From: Methanoplanus limicola DSM 2279 | GTDB lineage: Archaea; Halobacteriota; Methanomicrobia; Methanomicrobiales; Methanomicrobiaceae | Assembly (NCBI RefSeq): GCF_000243255.1 | Contig: NZ_CM001436.1 | Span: 470,077-534,076, forward strand | Direction of reading: 5' to 3' | Length of the DNA: 64,000 bases | Position numbers and translations under genes: made by a program | The notes under the pieces: generated by a model | The model's input: only the letters and a program-made list of their open reading frames with translations | The model's database searches: none | What the model was told of the DNA's origin: nothing | Shown here: positions 27,676-36,482 of the stretch, piece after piece | How the letters are laid out: the number at the start of each line of letters is the position of its first letter | Position numbering within the stretch: the stretch's first letter is position 1

Positions 27676-29233
27676 CACCCTGACCTTTGCCGTAATCACA
27701 CTCATCTATCTGGCAGCAGTGGTGTTTCTCGGCTACCTGGGATACCGGCAGACGAAGGGAAGCGATGATTTCCTCATTGCCGGAAGAAAGATAAATCCGG
27801 TCGTTCTGGCACTCTCCTATGGTGCAACATTCATAAGCACCTCTGCAATAGTAGGATTCGGAGGCATATCCGCCCAGCTTGGAATGGGCCTTGTCTGGCT
27901 GACCGTGCTCTGCATCGGTGTCGGAGTTCTTATCGCATTCATAATATTCGGGAAGAGAACAAGAAGCCTCGGACAGAAGACAGGTGCCCTTACGTACCCT
28001 GATCTGCTCGGTAAATGCTATAACTCAGTATTTATAAGGAAAGTTTCGGCACTCATAATTATTGTCAGTATGCCGATATACACAGCAGCCATTCTTATCG
28101 GGGGTGCAAGATTCATTGAGACGACACTGTCAGTACCCTATGACACCGCACTGCTCGCATTTGCAGCAATTGTTGCACTCTATGTAATACTTGGCGGACT
28201 TATTGCAGTCATGTACACAGACGCACTTCAGGGTGCCATCATGTTTGTCGGAATGACGATTCTTCTTATTCTGACATACATATACCTCGGCGGAGTGACT
28301 GCGGCAAACTCCGCACTTGATTCCTTCTCACCGCTTGTTCCGGAAGGGCTTGCAGCAGCAGGTATGACAGGATGGGCTTCCATGCCGGAATTTCTCTCAC
28401 CCATATGGCTCACAATGATAACAACAATGGTCCTTGGTGTAGGAATCGGTGTCCTTGCCCAGCCCCAGCTTGCAGTCCGCTTTATGACAGTGAAGGACAA
28501 CCGTTCAATTCACAGGGCTGTGATGATAGGAGGGCCGTTTGTGCTTATGATGACAGGTGTTGCATTCACCGTAGGACCTCTGACAAACGTCTGGTTTATG
28601 AAAAATTCCGGTATGCTTGCGGTTGACGCTGCCGGAGGAAATGTTGACAGCATAATTCCGCTGTACATCAACTCTGCAATGCCTGATCTCTTCATTGTAA
28701 TCTTTATGCTCGCACTGCTGGCAGCGGCAATGTCAACATTAAGCTCACTCTTCCATACAATGGGAACAACAATAGGATATGACCTAAACCCCCTTGTAAA
28801 AGAGAACAAACCTTCAATGAAGGCAATCCAGATCGGAACTCTGGCAATGATCATCGTGAGCACAATTGTTGCATACGCACTTCCGGAGAACATCATAGCA
28901 AGGGCAACGGTCATATTCATGGGTCTCTGTGCAGCAGCATTCATTCCGGCATTTGCCCACGCACTGTACTCGGAAAAACCCTCAGTCTATGCAGCAAAGA
29001 TAAGCATTACAGCAGGTGCTGTATCATGGTTTCTGTGGACCGCATTTGTCCATGTTAAGGAGTCATCTGTTCTTGGGATATCTGACGCACTCTTTGGGGT
29101 ACAGTCAGTTCTTCCAATGCCGTGGGGAGTTGTAAACCCGATTGTAATCGCCCTTCCGGTATCAGCAATTGCACTCTTTGCAGCTTTAGTCATCGAGAAA
29201 AACAGAACTGACAGATTATGCGGGACAGCATAG
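27665..29233 (+). CDS. Sodium:solute symporter (SSS family)
   Basis: A 522-residue polytopic membrane protein with about 13 hydrophobic segments and the SSS landmarks: GSDDFLIAGRKINPVVLALS in the first loop, STSAIVGFGGISAQLG, VYIILGG-like ALYVILGGLIAVMYTDALQG and AAAMSTLSSLFHTMGTT. It would import a small solute driven by Na+; the substrate (acetate, proline, pantothenate or other) cannot be read from the sequence. It depends on the overlapping 43-residue partner gene. A hairpin and T-run follow at once. Confidence 0.9.
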   Translation: MAVDTLTFAVITLIYLAAVVFLGYLGYRQTKGSDDFLIAGRKINPVVLALSYGATFISTSAIVGFGGISAQLGMGLVWLTVLCIGVGVLIAFIIFGKRTRSLGQKTGALTYPDLLGKCYNSVFIRKVSALIIIVSMPIYTAAILIGGARFIETTLSVPYDTALLAFAAIVALYVILGGLIAVMYTDALQGAIMFVGMTILLILTYIYLGGVTAANSALDSFSPLVPEGLAAAGMTGWASMPEFLSPIWLTMITTMVLGVGIGVLAQPQLAVRFMTVKDNRSIHRAVMIGGPFVLMMTGVAFTVGPLTNVWFMKNSGMLAVDAAGGNVDSIIPLYINSAMPDLFIVIFMLALLAAAMSTLSSLFHTMGTTIGYDLNPLVKENKPSMKAIQIGTLAMIIVSTIVAYALPENIIARATVIFMGLCAAAFIPAFAHALYSEKPSVYAAKISITAGAVSWFLWTAFVHVKESSVLGISDALFGVQSVLPMPWGVVNPIVIALPVSAIALFAALVIEKNRTDRLCGTA

Positions 29234-29247
29234 CCCCGCTTTTTTTT
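29220..29247 (+). terminator. Hairpin plus T8 at the end of the symporter gene
   Basis: A 5-bp GC stem GCGGG (29220-29224) / CCCGC (29235-29239) overlaps the stop codon and is followed by eight T (29240-29247). This separates the symporter unit from the VWA gene downstream. Confidence 0.6.
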
Positions 29248-29427
29248 CATAACCAAAAGTTCAGCATCCACACCCCGGATTATGATATTTGCAGAGCATT
29301 TCAGATCACTCTGAATATTTATCCGGCCAAAACCGAATGTATATTTATGCCACCGTTCTAATATCAGATTACAGGCTGATATACGATTATAGATAAACAA
29401 TTATACAATTATTATGAGGTTAATGAC

Positions 29428-30129
29428 ATGACACTTGAGGAAATGGTCGAGATCGCATACCCGCAGCAGCCCCACTGTCCGACAATACTTCTTCTGGACA
29501 CATCAGGCTCAATGAACATCAGTGGCAAAATTGATGACTTAAATTCCGGAATTAAGACCTTCAAAGAAGAGATCGAAAAAGACGACCTCGCAAGAAAGAG
29601 AATTGATCTTGCAGTGGTGGCATTCGGACAGTCTGTGCAGGTGGTTTCAGGCTTTAAGTCAATTGAGGAGTTCGAACCGGAAGTTCTCGTAGCAGACGGC
29701 TTAACCCCTATGGGAAGTGCGATTAAAAAAGCCGTTGAGATGCTTGAGGCAAGAAAGGACGAATACAAAAAGGAGGGTATTGATTATTACCGGCCATGGA
29801 TATTCATGATAACAGACGGTGAACCGACTGACATGAAAGAGGGCGATGAACTCTGGAGCGAAACTCTGAATGCTGTCCACAACGGAGAGAAAGAAGGAAA
29901 ATTCCTCTTCTTCACAGTAGGTGTAGATGAAGCTGATATGGAGACTTTAAAGATGATTGCCCCGCCTAACAGGCCACCGATCAAACTTAAGGAGAACCAC
30001 TTCAATGAGATGTTCATCTGGCTGTCAAGAAGCCAGGCCAAAGTTTCGGCCTCGAAAGTCGGAGAACAGGTAGTCCTTGAAGACCCCTTTGACATGCTCA
30101 GCGGATGGGGAGAAATTCCCACAATATAA
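29428..30129 (+). CDS. TerY-like von Willebrand factor A protein (TerY-P triad)
   Basis: A 233-residue VWA domain with a complete MIDAS: LLLDTSGSMN (DxSxS, residues ~23-32), the Thr in DGLTPMGSA, and the Asp in MITDGEPTD. This places it with TerY-type proteins, which bind metal and are expressed with a PP2C phosphatase and a kinase. The start ATG follows GAGGT. The phosphatase gene begins 6 nt after its stop. In bacteria the triad is linked to tellurite and other chemical-stress systems; here no other ter gene is nearby. Confidence 0.88.
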   Translation: MTLEEMVEIAYPQQPHCPTILLLDTSGSMNISGKIDDLNSGIKTFKEEIEKDDLARKRIDLAVVAFGQSVQVVSGFKSIEEFEPEVLVADGLTPMGSAIKKAVEMLEARKDEYKKEGIDYYRPWIFMITDGEPTDMKEGDELWSETLNAVHNGEKEGKFLFFTVGVDEADMETLKMIAPPNRPPIKLKENHFNEMFIWLSRSQAKVSASKVGEQVVLEDPFDMLSGWGEIPTI

Positions 30130-30135
30130 CCATTT

Positions 30136-30945
30136 ATGAAGAATGAAAATAATATGCTGCCGGAGAATATACCTTCTGTTTTCGGCGCAAGAGTAACCGG
30201 CCCGTCACATATAAAGAAAGGCATACCATGCCAGGACGCTATGGCTTTTGAGGCTATAAGAGAGTCAACAGCAGTAATAGCAGTCTCAGACGGCCTTGGC
30301 AGTGCAAAGTTTTCAGAGATCGGATCTGAAATTGCCGTCAGATCCGCAGGTAAAATGATAACTGATCTCTTCAGGGAGAAGATCGGTGATACAATCCTCG
30401 CCGATATAACCAAGAACAGGGAAATCATTGAAAATTCCTTCCTGCATGCAAGAGAATCCATCCGGAGATATGCAGAAGAGAACGGCCTCAAAACCGGAGA
30501 ACTCGCCTGCACCCTGATGGTTGTGCTTATTGACCGGAATTATGTATCATGCGGACATGTCGGAGACGGCGCCATTGTAGGCATCAGAGAAGGAGAGCCG
30601 ATAATAATCTCAGACCCCGGATATTCGGAGTACATAAACGAGACAACACCGATAACCTCTGAAAGATGGAAAGGTGATCTCAGGATAAAGGAGAACATAC
30701 AGGGCATAGATTCAGTATCTGTATTCACTGACGGATGCCAGAGAGCCGTCCTCACAAAACCGGGCGGGAAATACCAGCCGCACATCCCTTTTTTCAACCC
30801 ATTTAACCGATATATAAGCAGTATAACAGACTTTGATGAGGCATCAGATGACCTGAAAAATCTTCTTTTATCCGGAATGATGACAGAAAACTCCGAGGAT
30901 GACAAGACATTTGTTGTCGGGGTTATAAACCGGAAAAACGATTAA
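30136..30945 (+). CDS. PP2C-type protein phosphatase (TerY-P triad)
   Basis: A 269-residue metal-dependent Ser/Thr phosphatase. Metal-binding acidic residues are seen in CQDAMAFE, AVSDGLGSAKFSEIGSE, CGHVGDGAIVGI and VFTDGCQRAV. It lies between the VWA and kinase genes with gaps of 6 and 12 nt. By analogy with other triads it should reverse the phosphorylation done by the adjoining kinase (established neighbourhood, inferred substrate). No membrane segment is present. Confidence 0.88.
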   Translation: MKNENNMLPENIPSVFGARVTGPSHIKKGIPCQDAMAFEAIRESTAVIAVSDGLGSAKFSEIGSEIAVRSAGKMITDLFREKIGDTILADITKNREIIENSFLHARESIRRYAEENGLKTGELACTLMVVLIDRNYVSCGHVGDGAIVGIREGEPIIISDPGYSEYINETTPITSERWKGDLRIKENIQGIDSVSVFTDGCQRAVLTKPGGKYQPHIPFFNPFNRYISSITDFDEASDDLKNLLLSGMMTENSEDDKTFVVGVINRKND

Positions 30946-30957
30946 AAGGCACCTTAA

Positions 30958-33363
30958 ATGGATAAAACCTTTGTATATGACCGTAAAGGAATAAAATACA
31001 CCCTCATCCGTCCGCCAAGGAAAGGCGGGGAAGGGGAGGTATTCAGATTATCTGAAAATCCTGCCCTCTGTGCAAAGATATACTACAGAAATGTAATTAC
31101 AGAGGAGATCTGCGAGAAGATCACCTCAATGACTGACAACCCTCCCGCCGGCGATCTTACTGAACACAATAAAAAAACCCGTTCAGCATCAATAGCATGG
31201 CCTTTGAGCGAGCTGTATAAATATCCGGGCCGAAAAGATTTCTGCGGCTTTCTGATGCCGGTCATTGACACAGAACTCTTCAGAGAGGCACATATGTATT
31301 ATGACCCTGAAGACCGGAGCAGATATCTGAGTGGATCATTTACATGGAAGTACCTCCTCACAGCAGCCTATAATATCGCCTGCACCGTCTCTGCAATACA
31401 CAAAAGCGGGCACTGCATAGGAGATATGAGCGGCAGCAATATCCTTGTCGCAAGGACGGCTGCGATCTCTGTCATTGACTGCGACTCTTTTCAGATAGAG
31501 AATAAAAAGACCGGCAAAAAATTCTTCACAAAAGTCGCAACCGGAGATTATCTTGCACCTGAACTTATGGGCATAAATTTCCGCACTGAAAATATAGACA
31601 GGTATTATTCAGACCTCTTTTCACTCTCCATTCTCATATTCAAATTCCTGATGAACGGTGTTCATCCCTTTCAGGCGAGAGGGAAAGGAGTTGATGACTA
31701 CCCGACAACCGAGCATAAGATAAAGAACGGAATATTTCCCTACCTGAGAAATGTCAGGCAGATATATCCGCCACTCTATGCCCCGCCTTATGCCATACTC
31801 CCGCCTGAGATAAGGGCACTGTTTGAGAGATGCTTCGTTAAAGGCATAGATAAGCCGTATATGCGCCCGGATGCAGAAGAATGGGTAAAAGTACTGCAGG
31901 ATGAACTTTCCGGGCTGAAACAGTGCTGCAATAACCCAAACCACTGGCACTCCGGATATCTTCAGGTATGTCCCTGGTGTGAAATACTGAAGATTAAAAA
32001 GAAGGAATATTTCCCATATAACGGCCCAAAAGTTGTAAAACCCGAGTCAGGAGCAGTGGAAAACGGAGCCGGCAGAGAGAATCCGGCCGGTGAACCGGCA
32101 GAAAATATTAAAAAAAATCAGGAAAACGCAGCTGAAAAGAGAGAACCTGACAGGGCAAAAGATGAAAAGAGAACATATGCGACAGCAGCAGCAAAAGTTC
32201 CGGTAAGGAAAATACCTTCAGAAACAGGCATTCCTCCGGAAAAAGAAAAGAGAAAAACTGTTACATCCGGAGAAAAAGAAGGCAGGGTAGATTCGGATAT
32301 AAACCCATCATCAGATCCGGAGAATAAAAGTACTCCAATATGCCCCCCTCCAAAAGCGGCAGATAATCCGGTCACAGATAATCCGGTCACAGGTAATCCG
32401 GTCACAGATAATCCAGCCACAGATAATCCGGTCACAGATAATCCGGTCACAGGTAATCCGGTCACAATTACATCCCGGATAAAGAATACAGCCATGCCCG
32501 ATACAGGTAAAAATTCAGCTGCAATAAAAGATAATACAAATACGGCCGGAGATAGCAGACAGATAAAAGATATAAAATCCACATATCCGAAAACACCAGG
32601 GATAAATGCCGGGCCGATTACAAAAACTGAAAAAATAAAAACTGAAAAAAAGAAAGTTGGAAAAACGGAAGTTGGAAAAACGGAAGTTGGAAAAACGGAA
32701 ACTCTCCCTGAAAAGAGAGAGACTGCTCTGTTAAAACCGGAGATCATACCGGGTGCAATTGATCTGAAATTTGACCCGGACTGTGACAATAAGGCAGAGA
32801 TAGAGATAATAAACAGAAATGAAGAACCTCTTGAAATTACAGCAGAACCCCTCCACAGATGGATAATTCTTCCTGAGAAGGGTTTCACTGTCATAGACAG
32901 AAAAATTATTGAGATAACGGTTGACAGGTCACACTTTGAAGGCATAATTCCGGGCATAAAATACAAATCCTGGATAAGATTCAAAACACCGGCGGGACCT
33001 GAAAGGACTGAAATAAATGTCTCATTGCAGAAAAAACCCTTGCTGACCATAATTACGGATAAGAGGCTCATCTTCAGGGGCATTGAAAAGCCGGAGAAAT
33101 ACACTTCAGACGACAGTCAGAAGGAATATGCACAGAATATTGAGATAATCAATTCGGGAGAGAGAACACTTAAAGGTGAGATAACATCCGATAAAAACTG
33201 GATTGCCGCAGAACCGGAGAGTTTCTCCATAAAAGGAAAGCAGGAGATAAATATCACCATAATTCCGGAACATATGAGCGATAAAGCCATCCAGACCGGA
33301 AAAATAGCTGTAATATCAAACGGCGGCAGATGTGAGATACAGGTGATTGCATCACTGAGATGA
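30958..33363 (+). CDS. TerY-P-type protein kinase with zinc-ribbon, repeat linker and C-terminal beta-sandwich domains
   Basis: An 801-residue protein. Residues ~10-320 form a kinase domain: glycine loop GGEGEVFRL, ATP lysine in CAKIYY, catalytic-loop HKSGHCIGDMSGSNILV and the metal-binding DCDSFQI in place of DFG. Next comes a Cys/His cluster CCNNPNHWHSGYLQVCPWCE (~321-341) that may bind zinc. A low-complexity charged linker (~345-590) includes seven DNPVT-like and three VGKTE pentapeptides encoded by 15-nt tandem repeats. The last ~200 residues look like two BACON/Ig-like beta-sandwiches (WIILPEKGFTV, WIAAEPESFSI). The kinase ends the VWA-PP2C-kinase operon. Confidence 0.85.
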   Translation: MDKTFVYDRKGIKYTLIRPPRKGGEGEVFRLSENPALCAKIYYRNVITEEICEKITSMTDNPPAGDLTEHNKKTRSASIAWPLSELYKYPGRKDFCGFLMPVIDTELFREAHMYYDPEDRSRYLSGSFTWKYLLTAAYNIACTVSAIHKSGHCIGDMSGSNILVARTAAISVIDCDSFQIENKKTGKKFFTKVATGDYLAPELMGINFRTENIDRYYSDLFSLSILIFKFLMNGVHPFQARGKGVDDYPTTEHKIKNGIFPYLRNVRQIYPPLYAPPYAILPPEIRALFERCFVKGIDKPYMRPDAEEWVKVLQDELSGLKQCCNNPNHWHSGYLQVCPWCEILKIKKKEYFPYNGPKVVKPESGAVENGAGRENPAGEPAENIKKNQENAAEKREPDRAKDEKRTYATAAAKVPVRKIPSETGIPPEKEKRKTVTSGEKEGRVDSDINPSSDPENKSTPICPPPKAADNPVTDNPVTGNPVTDNPATDNPVTDNPVTGNPVTITSRIKNTAMPDTGKNSAAIKDNTNTAGDSRQIKDIKSTYPKTPGINAGPITKTEKIKTEKKKVGKTEVGKTEVGKTETLPEKRETALLKPEIIPGAIDLKFDPDCDNKAEIEIINRNEEPLEITAEPLHRWIILPEKGFTVIDRKIIEITVDRSHFEGIIPGIKYKSWIRFKTPAGPERTEINVSLQKKPLLTIITDKRLIFRGIEKPEKYTSDDSQKEYAQNIEIINSGERTLKGEITSDKNWIAAEPESFSIKGKQEINITIIPEHMSDKAIQTGKIAVISNGGRCEIQVIASLR
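32361..32465 (+). repeat. In-frame 15-nt tandem repeat, 7 units
   Basis: Seven copies of AGATAATCCGGTCAC-like units encode (D/G)NP(V/A)T pentapeptides inside the linker of the kinase gene. Differences between units are single bases, so the array is young and likely variable in number between strains. Confidence 0.9.
32656..32700 (+). repeat. In-frame 15-nt tandem repeat, 3 units
   Basis: Three identical copies of GTTGGAAAAACGGAA encode VGKTE in the same kinase linker, about 190 nt after the first array. Keeping the period a multiple of three preserves the frame. Confidence 0.9.
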
Positions 33364-33589
33364 ATTCCGGGATAAGGCATACGTCCTGAAAATCAAAAGG
33401 CCGCCCGAAAGGCCGGACAGGAATATACCGGCATAAAGATCTAAAAATCTGAAAATACTTATATAATAGCCTCAAAACATAATTACACCAGAAATCCCGG
33501 CATTTCAGAAAAGAGATAAATTTCACCCTTACATCAGTTACGGTTACTGACCTGAGAAGAGAATTAAAAATGCGGACTCTATACACAGG

Positions 33590-33679
33590 TCAGAACTTTT
33601 TACTGCGGTACTTCAGCATCTGAGATACTCTTCTGTAATCATCATCAGACAACTGCCGTGCGGGTTTTCTGTTAATCAT
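33590..33679 (-). CDS. 29-residue basic small protein with a perfect Shine-Dalgarno
   Basis: The ATG at 33679 follows AAGGAGGTGG, the strongest ribosome site in the window, with ideal spacing. The frame reads MINRKPARQLSDDDYRRVSQ and nine more residues before TGA. The product is basic and probably helical, with no membrane segment. I do not recognise a family. The ~220 nt on each side hold nothing else I can support, so it is a stand-alone gene between the kinase and the PH-domain gene. Confidence 0.6.
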   Translation of the reverse strand: MINRKPARQLSDDDYRRVSQMLKYRSKKF

Positions 33680-33841
33680 GCTCCACCTCCTTATAAATCA
33701 TACAGATAATTCTCTCTTCTTTGGCCGGCATAAATCAGCCCCGAAGATAATTCAGAATCACGATAAAAACCAAAAATTACTCCATAAAATGTGATTTTTC
33801 CCAAACTGACCAACAAAGTTTCCGGGAATGAAAGGAACAGG

Positions 33842-33851
33842 TATATATTTA
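33842..33851 (+). promoter_or_regulatory. TATA box of the PH-domain gene
   Basis: TATATATTTA is centred about 30 nt before ATG 33876, which implies a leaderless or very short-leader message. It lies inside the longer open frame that begins at 33828, which argues for the later start. Confidence 0.55.
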
Positions 33852-33875
33852 TCAGAGACCGTAAAACATGACATT

Positions 33876-34535
33876 ATGGCTAATGTAAAGACCGGAAAAG
33901 ACTTCAAACCGGAAATTCAGTTTAAAAACTACAACCTGATCCTCACATCACTGACTGTGATATTTATAATCCTGTTATGTGCAGTATGGTTTGCATTTCC
34001 AATCTCAGAATTCCTGCCCGGAATGGCAGAGATATACATCGCGGCAATAATCATCCTCCCGCTTGTATTCGTTATATACTGGAACCCGCTTTACTACAGG
34101 TCAATTGTTTACAGACTTGACAATGAGGAGATGTCATGGAAGAGAGGTGTCTGGTTCAGGCAGACAGGCATAGTGCCGTACAACCGCATAACCAATGTAG
34201 ATATTTCACAGGGGCCGCTGATGAGAATATATAATATCTCTGACCTTAAGATCCAGACTGCCGGTTATTCCGGGCAGAAAAATTCAGAGATAGCCATCAA
34301 AGGCATAGACAACCCTGAAGAGATACGTGACCTTATTCTGGACTATGTCAGAAACAGAAAGCCACAGACATCGGTAACCGGAGGGGAGGAGGAGAGAGGC
34401 GTCCATACAGATTACAATACAGGCAGCAGCACAACCGGCAGATATTCCGGTGAGAGTGACAGGGATTTAAACAGACAGATGCTGACTGAGCTTAAGGAGA
34501 TAAAAAGACTGCTTGAAGAGAAGAGAGAAAGATAA
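33876..34535 (+). CDS. Membrane-anchored bacterial PH-domain (DUF304-type) protein
   Basis: About 219 residues: two adjoining membrane helices (ILTSLTVIFIILLCAVWFAF and the IYIAAIIILPLVFVIYW region), then a bPH2/DUF304 domain (YYRSIVYRLDNEEMSWKRGV, GIVPYNRITNVDISQGPLMR, IYNISDLKIQTAGYSG), then a disordered linker and a C-terminal helix LTELKEIKRLLEEKRER. Related proteins act at the membrane; ligand unknown. I use ATG 33876 rather than 33828 because a TATA box lies between them. A hairpin and T-run follow the stop. Confidence 0.82.
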   Translation: MANVKTGKDFKPEIQFKNYNLILTSLTVIFIILLCAVWFAFPISEFLPGMAEIYIAAIIILPLVFVIYWNPLYYRSIVYRLDNEEMSWKRGVWFRQTGIVPYNRITNVDISQGPLMRIYNISDLKIQTAGYSGQKNSEIAIKGIDNPEEIRDLILDYVRNRKPQTSVTGGEEERGVHTDYNTGSSTTGRYSGESDRDLNRQMLTELKEIKRLLEEKRER

Positions 34536-34542
34536 TATCCAT

Positions 34543-34566
34543 CCGGAAATATCCGGCCCTTTTTTT
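34543..34566 (+). terminator. Hairpin plus T7 after the PH-domain gene
   Basis: CCGGA (34543-34547) / TCCGG (34552-34556) forms a 5-bp stem with a 4-nt loop, followed by seven T at 34560-34566. Confidence 0.6.
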
Positions 34567-34616
34567 ATGTAAATCCGGCAGTAAATTCCGGAATAAAACT
34601 GATTATATGGAGAACA

Positions 34617-35036
34617 TCAGCCATTGACCTTTTTATTCAGCATCAGGACATTCTCAACGCCATCCCTTGTATATATCATATCGTCAGAGAACTCCTTTAC
34701 AAGATGAACACCAAGCCCGCCTATATCCCTCTCTTCAGCCGGAGAACCGGTATCAGGCACAGGGGCATCCTTAAGCGGGTTAAAAACCCGCCCCCTGTCA
34801 CGGAACTCCATCTCAATTACCTCACCATTGAAGGTGCACCTGAATGAGAAAAAACCGCCCAGAATATAACCGTGGCTGACAATATTCTGGGTAATCTCCT
34901 CAAAGATAAGCTCTGCCCCCATAGATATCTTTTCAGGCACCAGAAGCATCAGAAGATAATCTGAAAAAGCCTCTGAAAGAGTGGACAGTTTATCCTCTGT
35001 CAGGGAATCCGTCCTGTAATAAAAAATTCTGCTCAT
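34617..35036 (-). CDS. RsbW-like anti-sigma-type ATP-binding (HATPase) protein
   Basis: A 139-residue GHKL ATPase of the serine-kinase/anti-sigma type: the N-box FEEITQNIVSHGY (~residue 67), the G1-like EFRDRGRVFNPL and the G2-like GGLGVHLVKEFSDDMIY are visible. In bacteria RsbW binds and phosphorylates an STAS partner and sequesters a sigma factor. Archaea have no sigma factor, so its released target is unknown. It is the last gene of a minus-strand set: STAS, phosphatase, HATPase (63 nt after the phosphatase stop). Confidence 0.87.
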   Translation of the reverse strand: MSRIFYYRTDSLTEDKLSTLSEAFSDYLLMLLVPEKISMGAELIFEEITQNIVSHGYILGGFFSFRCTFNGEVIEMEFRDRGRVFNPLKDAPVPDTGSPAEERDIGGLGVHLVKEFSDDMIYTRDGVENVLMLNKKVNG

Positions 35037-35099
35037 ATCATATCCACCTCTTGATTATATTTTTATTATTGCAATGATACACTGTATTTCCCGGATATC

Positions 35100-36461
35100 T
35101 TATAACACCTTCAGAATTACAAGCGTGATATCATCAAACTGTAATTCACCGGAAGAATGACTGCTGACAGATTCAGTTATTGAACCTGCAATCCTCTCCG
35201 GAGATTCATATCTGTTATTTAGAATGACCTCTTTTAACCTTTCCTCTCCAAACTCTTCATCATCACCGTTTATTGCCTCGGTAATGCCATCCGTAAAGTA
35301 AACTATCAGGTCTCCGGATGAGACATTAACCTCACCTGTGCCATACTCATTATCCTCAATAACACCAAGAGCCATCCCGGTCGGGTTGAGACGCAGGAAT
35401 TCATCCCCGGAAGCTTTAAGGAGAAAAGGAGGGCAGTGGCCGGCATTTGCATAAACAATCCTGCCGGAACCGGGGTCAACAACCGAGTAGCAGAGCGTCA
35501 CAAACATGCCGGACTCAGACTCACCTGAGATCATATTATTGGCACTCTCCAAAGCCCGCTTAACTGACCTGTGCCACCCTGCGCTTGCGTGCATAAGGGT
35601 CTTTGAGAGCATCATGAACAATGCCGCAGGCACACCCTTACCGGAAACGTCAGCGATTACAATGCCGGTACTGCCGCCGGCGCAGTCCACAAAGTCATAG
35701 AAATCCCCGCCTACCTCCTTTGCAGGAGTGTTCATGGCATAGAGGCTGAATCCCGGAATATCAGGCATCTTTTTGGGGAGGAAATCATTCTGGATCTCAG
35801 AGGCTATGTCAAGTTCGGCCTTATTCCTCGCAACCTCGGACCTGTAAAGATTCCTCTCCCCTTCAGTTTTTCTCTCAGTAAGGATATTACTGACAAGATA
35901 CGAGAAGATGAACATACCTATTGCATTCGCAAGGATCATGGGTAGTGCCGCACGGCTTACAATCTCATACGCAACCTCAGGCGGACTTACAAGAAGGATG
36001 GTGATCAGCATATGAAAAGACTCCATAGCTACAGCAAAGGCAACCGCAATTTTAACCCCGGCAAAACGATCTTTAAGGAGGATATACAAAATTCCGGCAA
36101 AAACTCCGCTTAAGACTGTCGCAAGGCTGCATGGCAGGCAGGTCGGCCCGCCCATTGTAAACCTCTGCACACCACCGATAATACCCGCGCCAATACCGAC
36201 ATATGGTCCGCAGAAGAGACCGGCGGCCATCGGACCGAGATCACGGACATTCAGCGGTGCACCGAGCACCTCAACGCCGCCAAGGGTGCCGTAAACAGAC
36301 AGCAGCCCGAAGAAGATAATAAGAACAGTCCGGTTCTTCCACGTAAACCTTCTCTCAAGAGCCTCAGTAAACCAGTGCGAACGGGTTACAAAGACAGAGA
36401 AAACTACAATTACACATATAAGACCAAAAAGGTCAAGAAACAGACTCAGTTCTCCGGCCAT
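35100..36461 (-). CDS. RsbU/SpoIIE-type PP2C phosphatase with LytS-like membrane sensor
   Basis: The N-terminal ~200 residues form a 5TM-5TMR_LYT-like sensor (VRDLGPMAAGLFCGPYVGIG and GVQRFTMGGPTCLPCSLATV), followed by a short coiled segment and a SpoIIE phosphatase (~215-453): PAKEVGGDFYDFVD, IVIADVSGKGVPAALFM, VYFTDGITEAING and DDITLVILKVL. It would dephosphorylate the STAS partner in answer to a membrane signal. Its start is 21 nt after the STAS gene. At 453 aa both domains are complete. Confidence 0.9.
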   Translation of the reverse strand: MAGELSLFLDLFGLICVIVVFSVFVTRSHWFTEALERRFTWKNRTVLIIFFGLLSVYGTLGGVEVLGAPLNVRDLGPMAAGLFCGPYVGIGAGIIGGVQRFTMGGPTCLPCSLATVLSGVFAGILYILLKDRFAGVKIAVAFAVAMESFHMLITILLVSPPEVAYEIVSRAALPMILANAIGMFIFSYLVSNILTERKTEGERNLYRSEVARNKAELDIASEIQNDFLPKKMPDIPGFSLYAMNTPAKEVGGDFYDFVDCAGGSTGIVIADVSGKGVPAALFMMLSKTLMHASAGWHRSVKRALESANNMISGESESGMFVTLCYSVVDPGSGRIVYANAGHCPPFLLKASGDEFLRLNPTGMALGVIEDNEYGTGEVNVSSGDLIVYFTDGITEAINGDDEEFGEERLKEVILNNRYESPERIAGSITESVSSHSSGELQFDDITLVILKVL

Positions 36462-36482
36462 AAAAAAAATTTACATGCTGAA

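Noticed and set aside
32118-33104. 328-codon antisense frame inside the kinase gene
   Set aside because: Its Val/Thr/Gly/Leu repeats are the mirror of the 15-nt repeats on the plus strand; the kinase frame has the domains.
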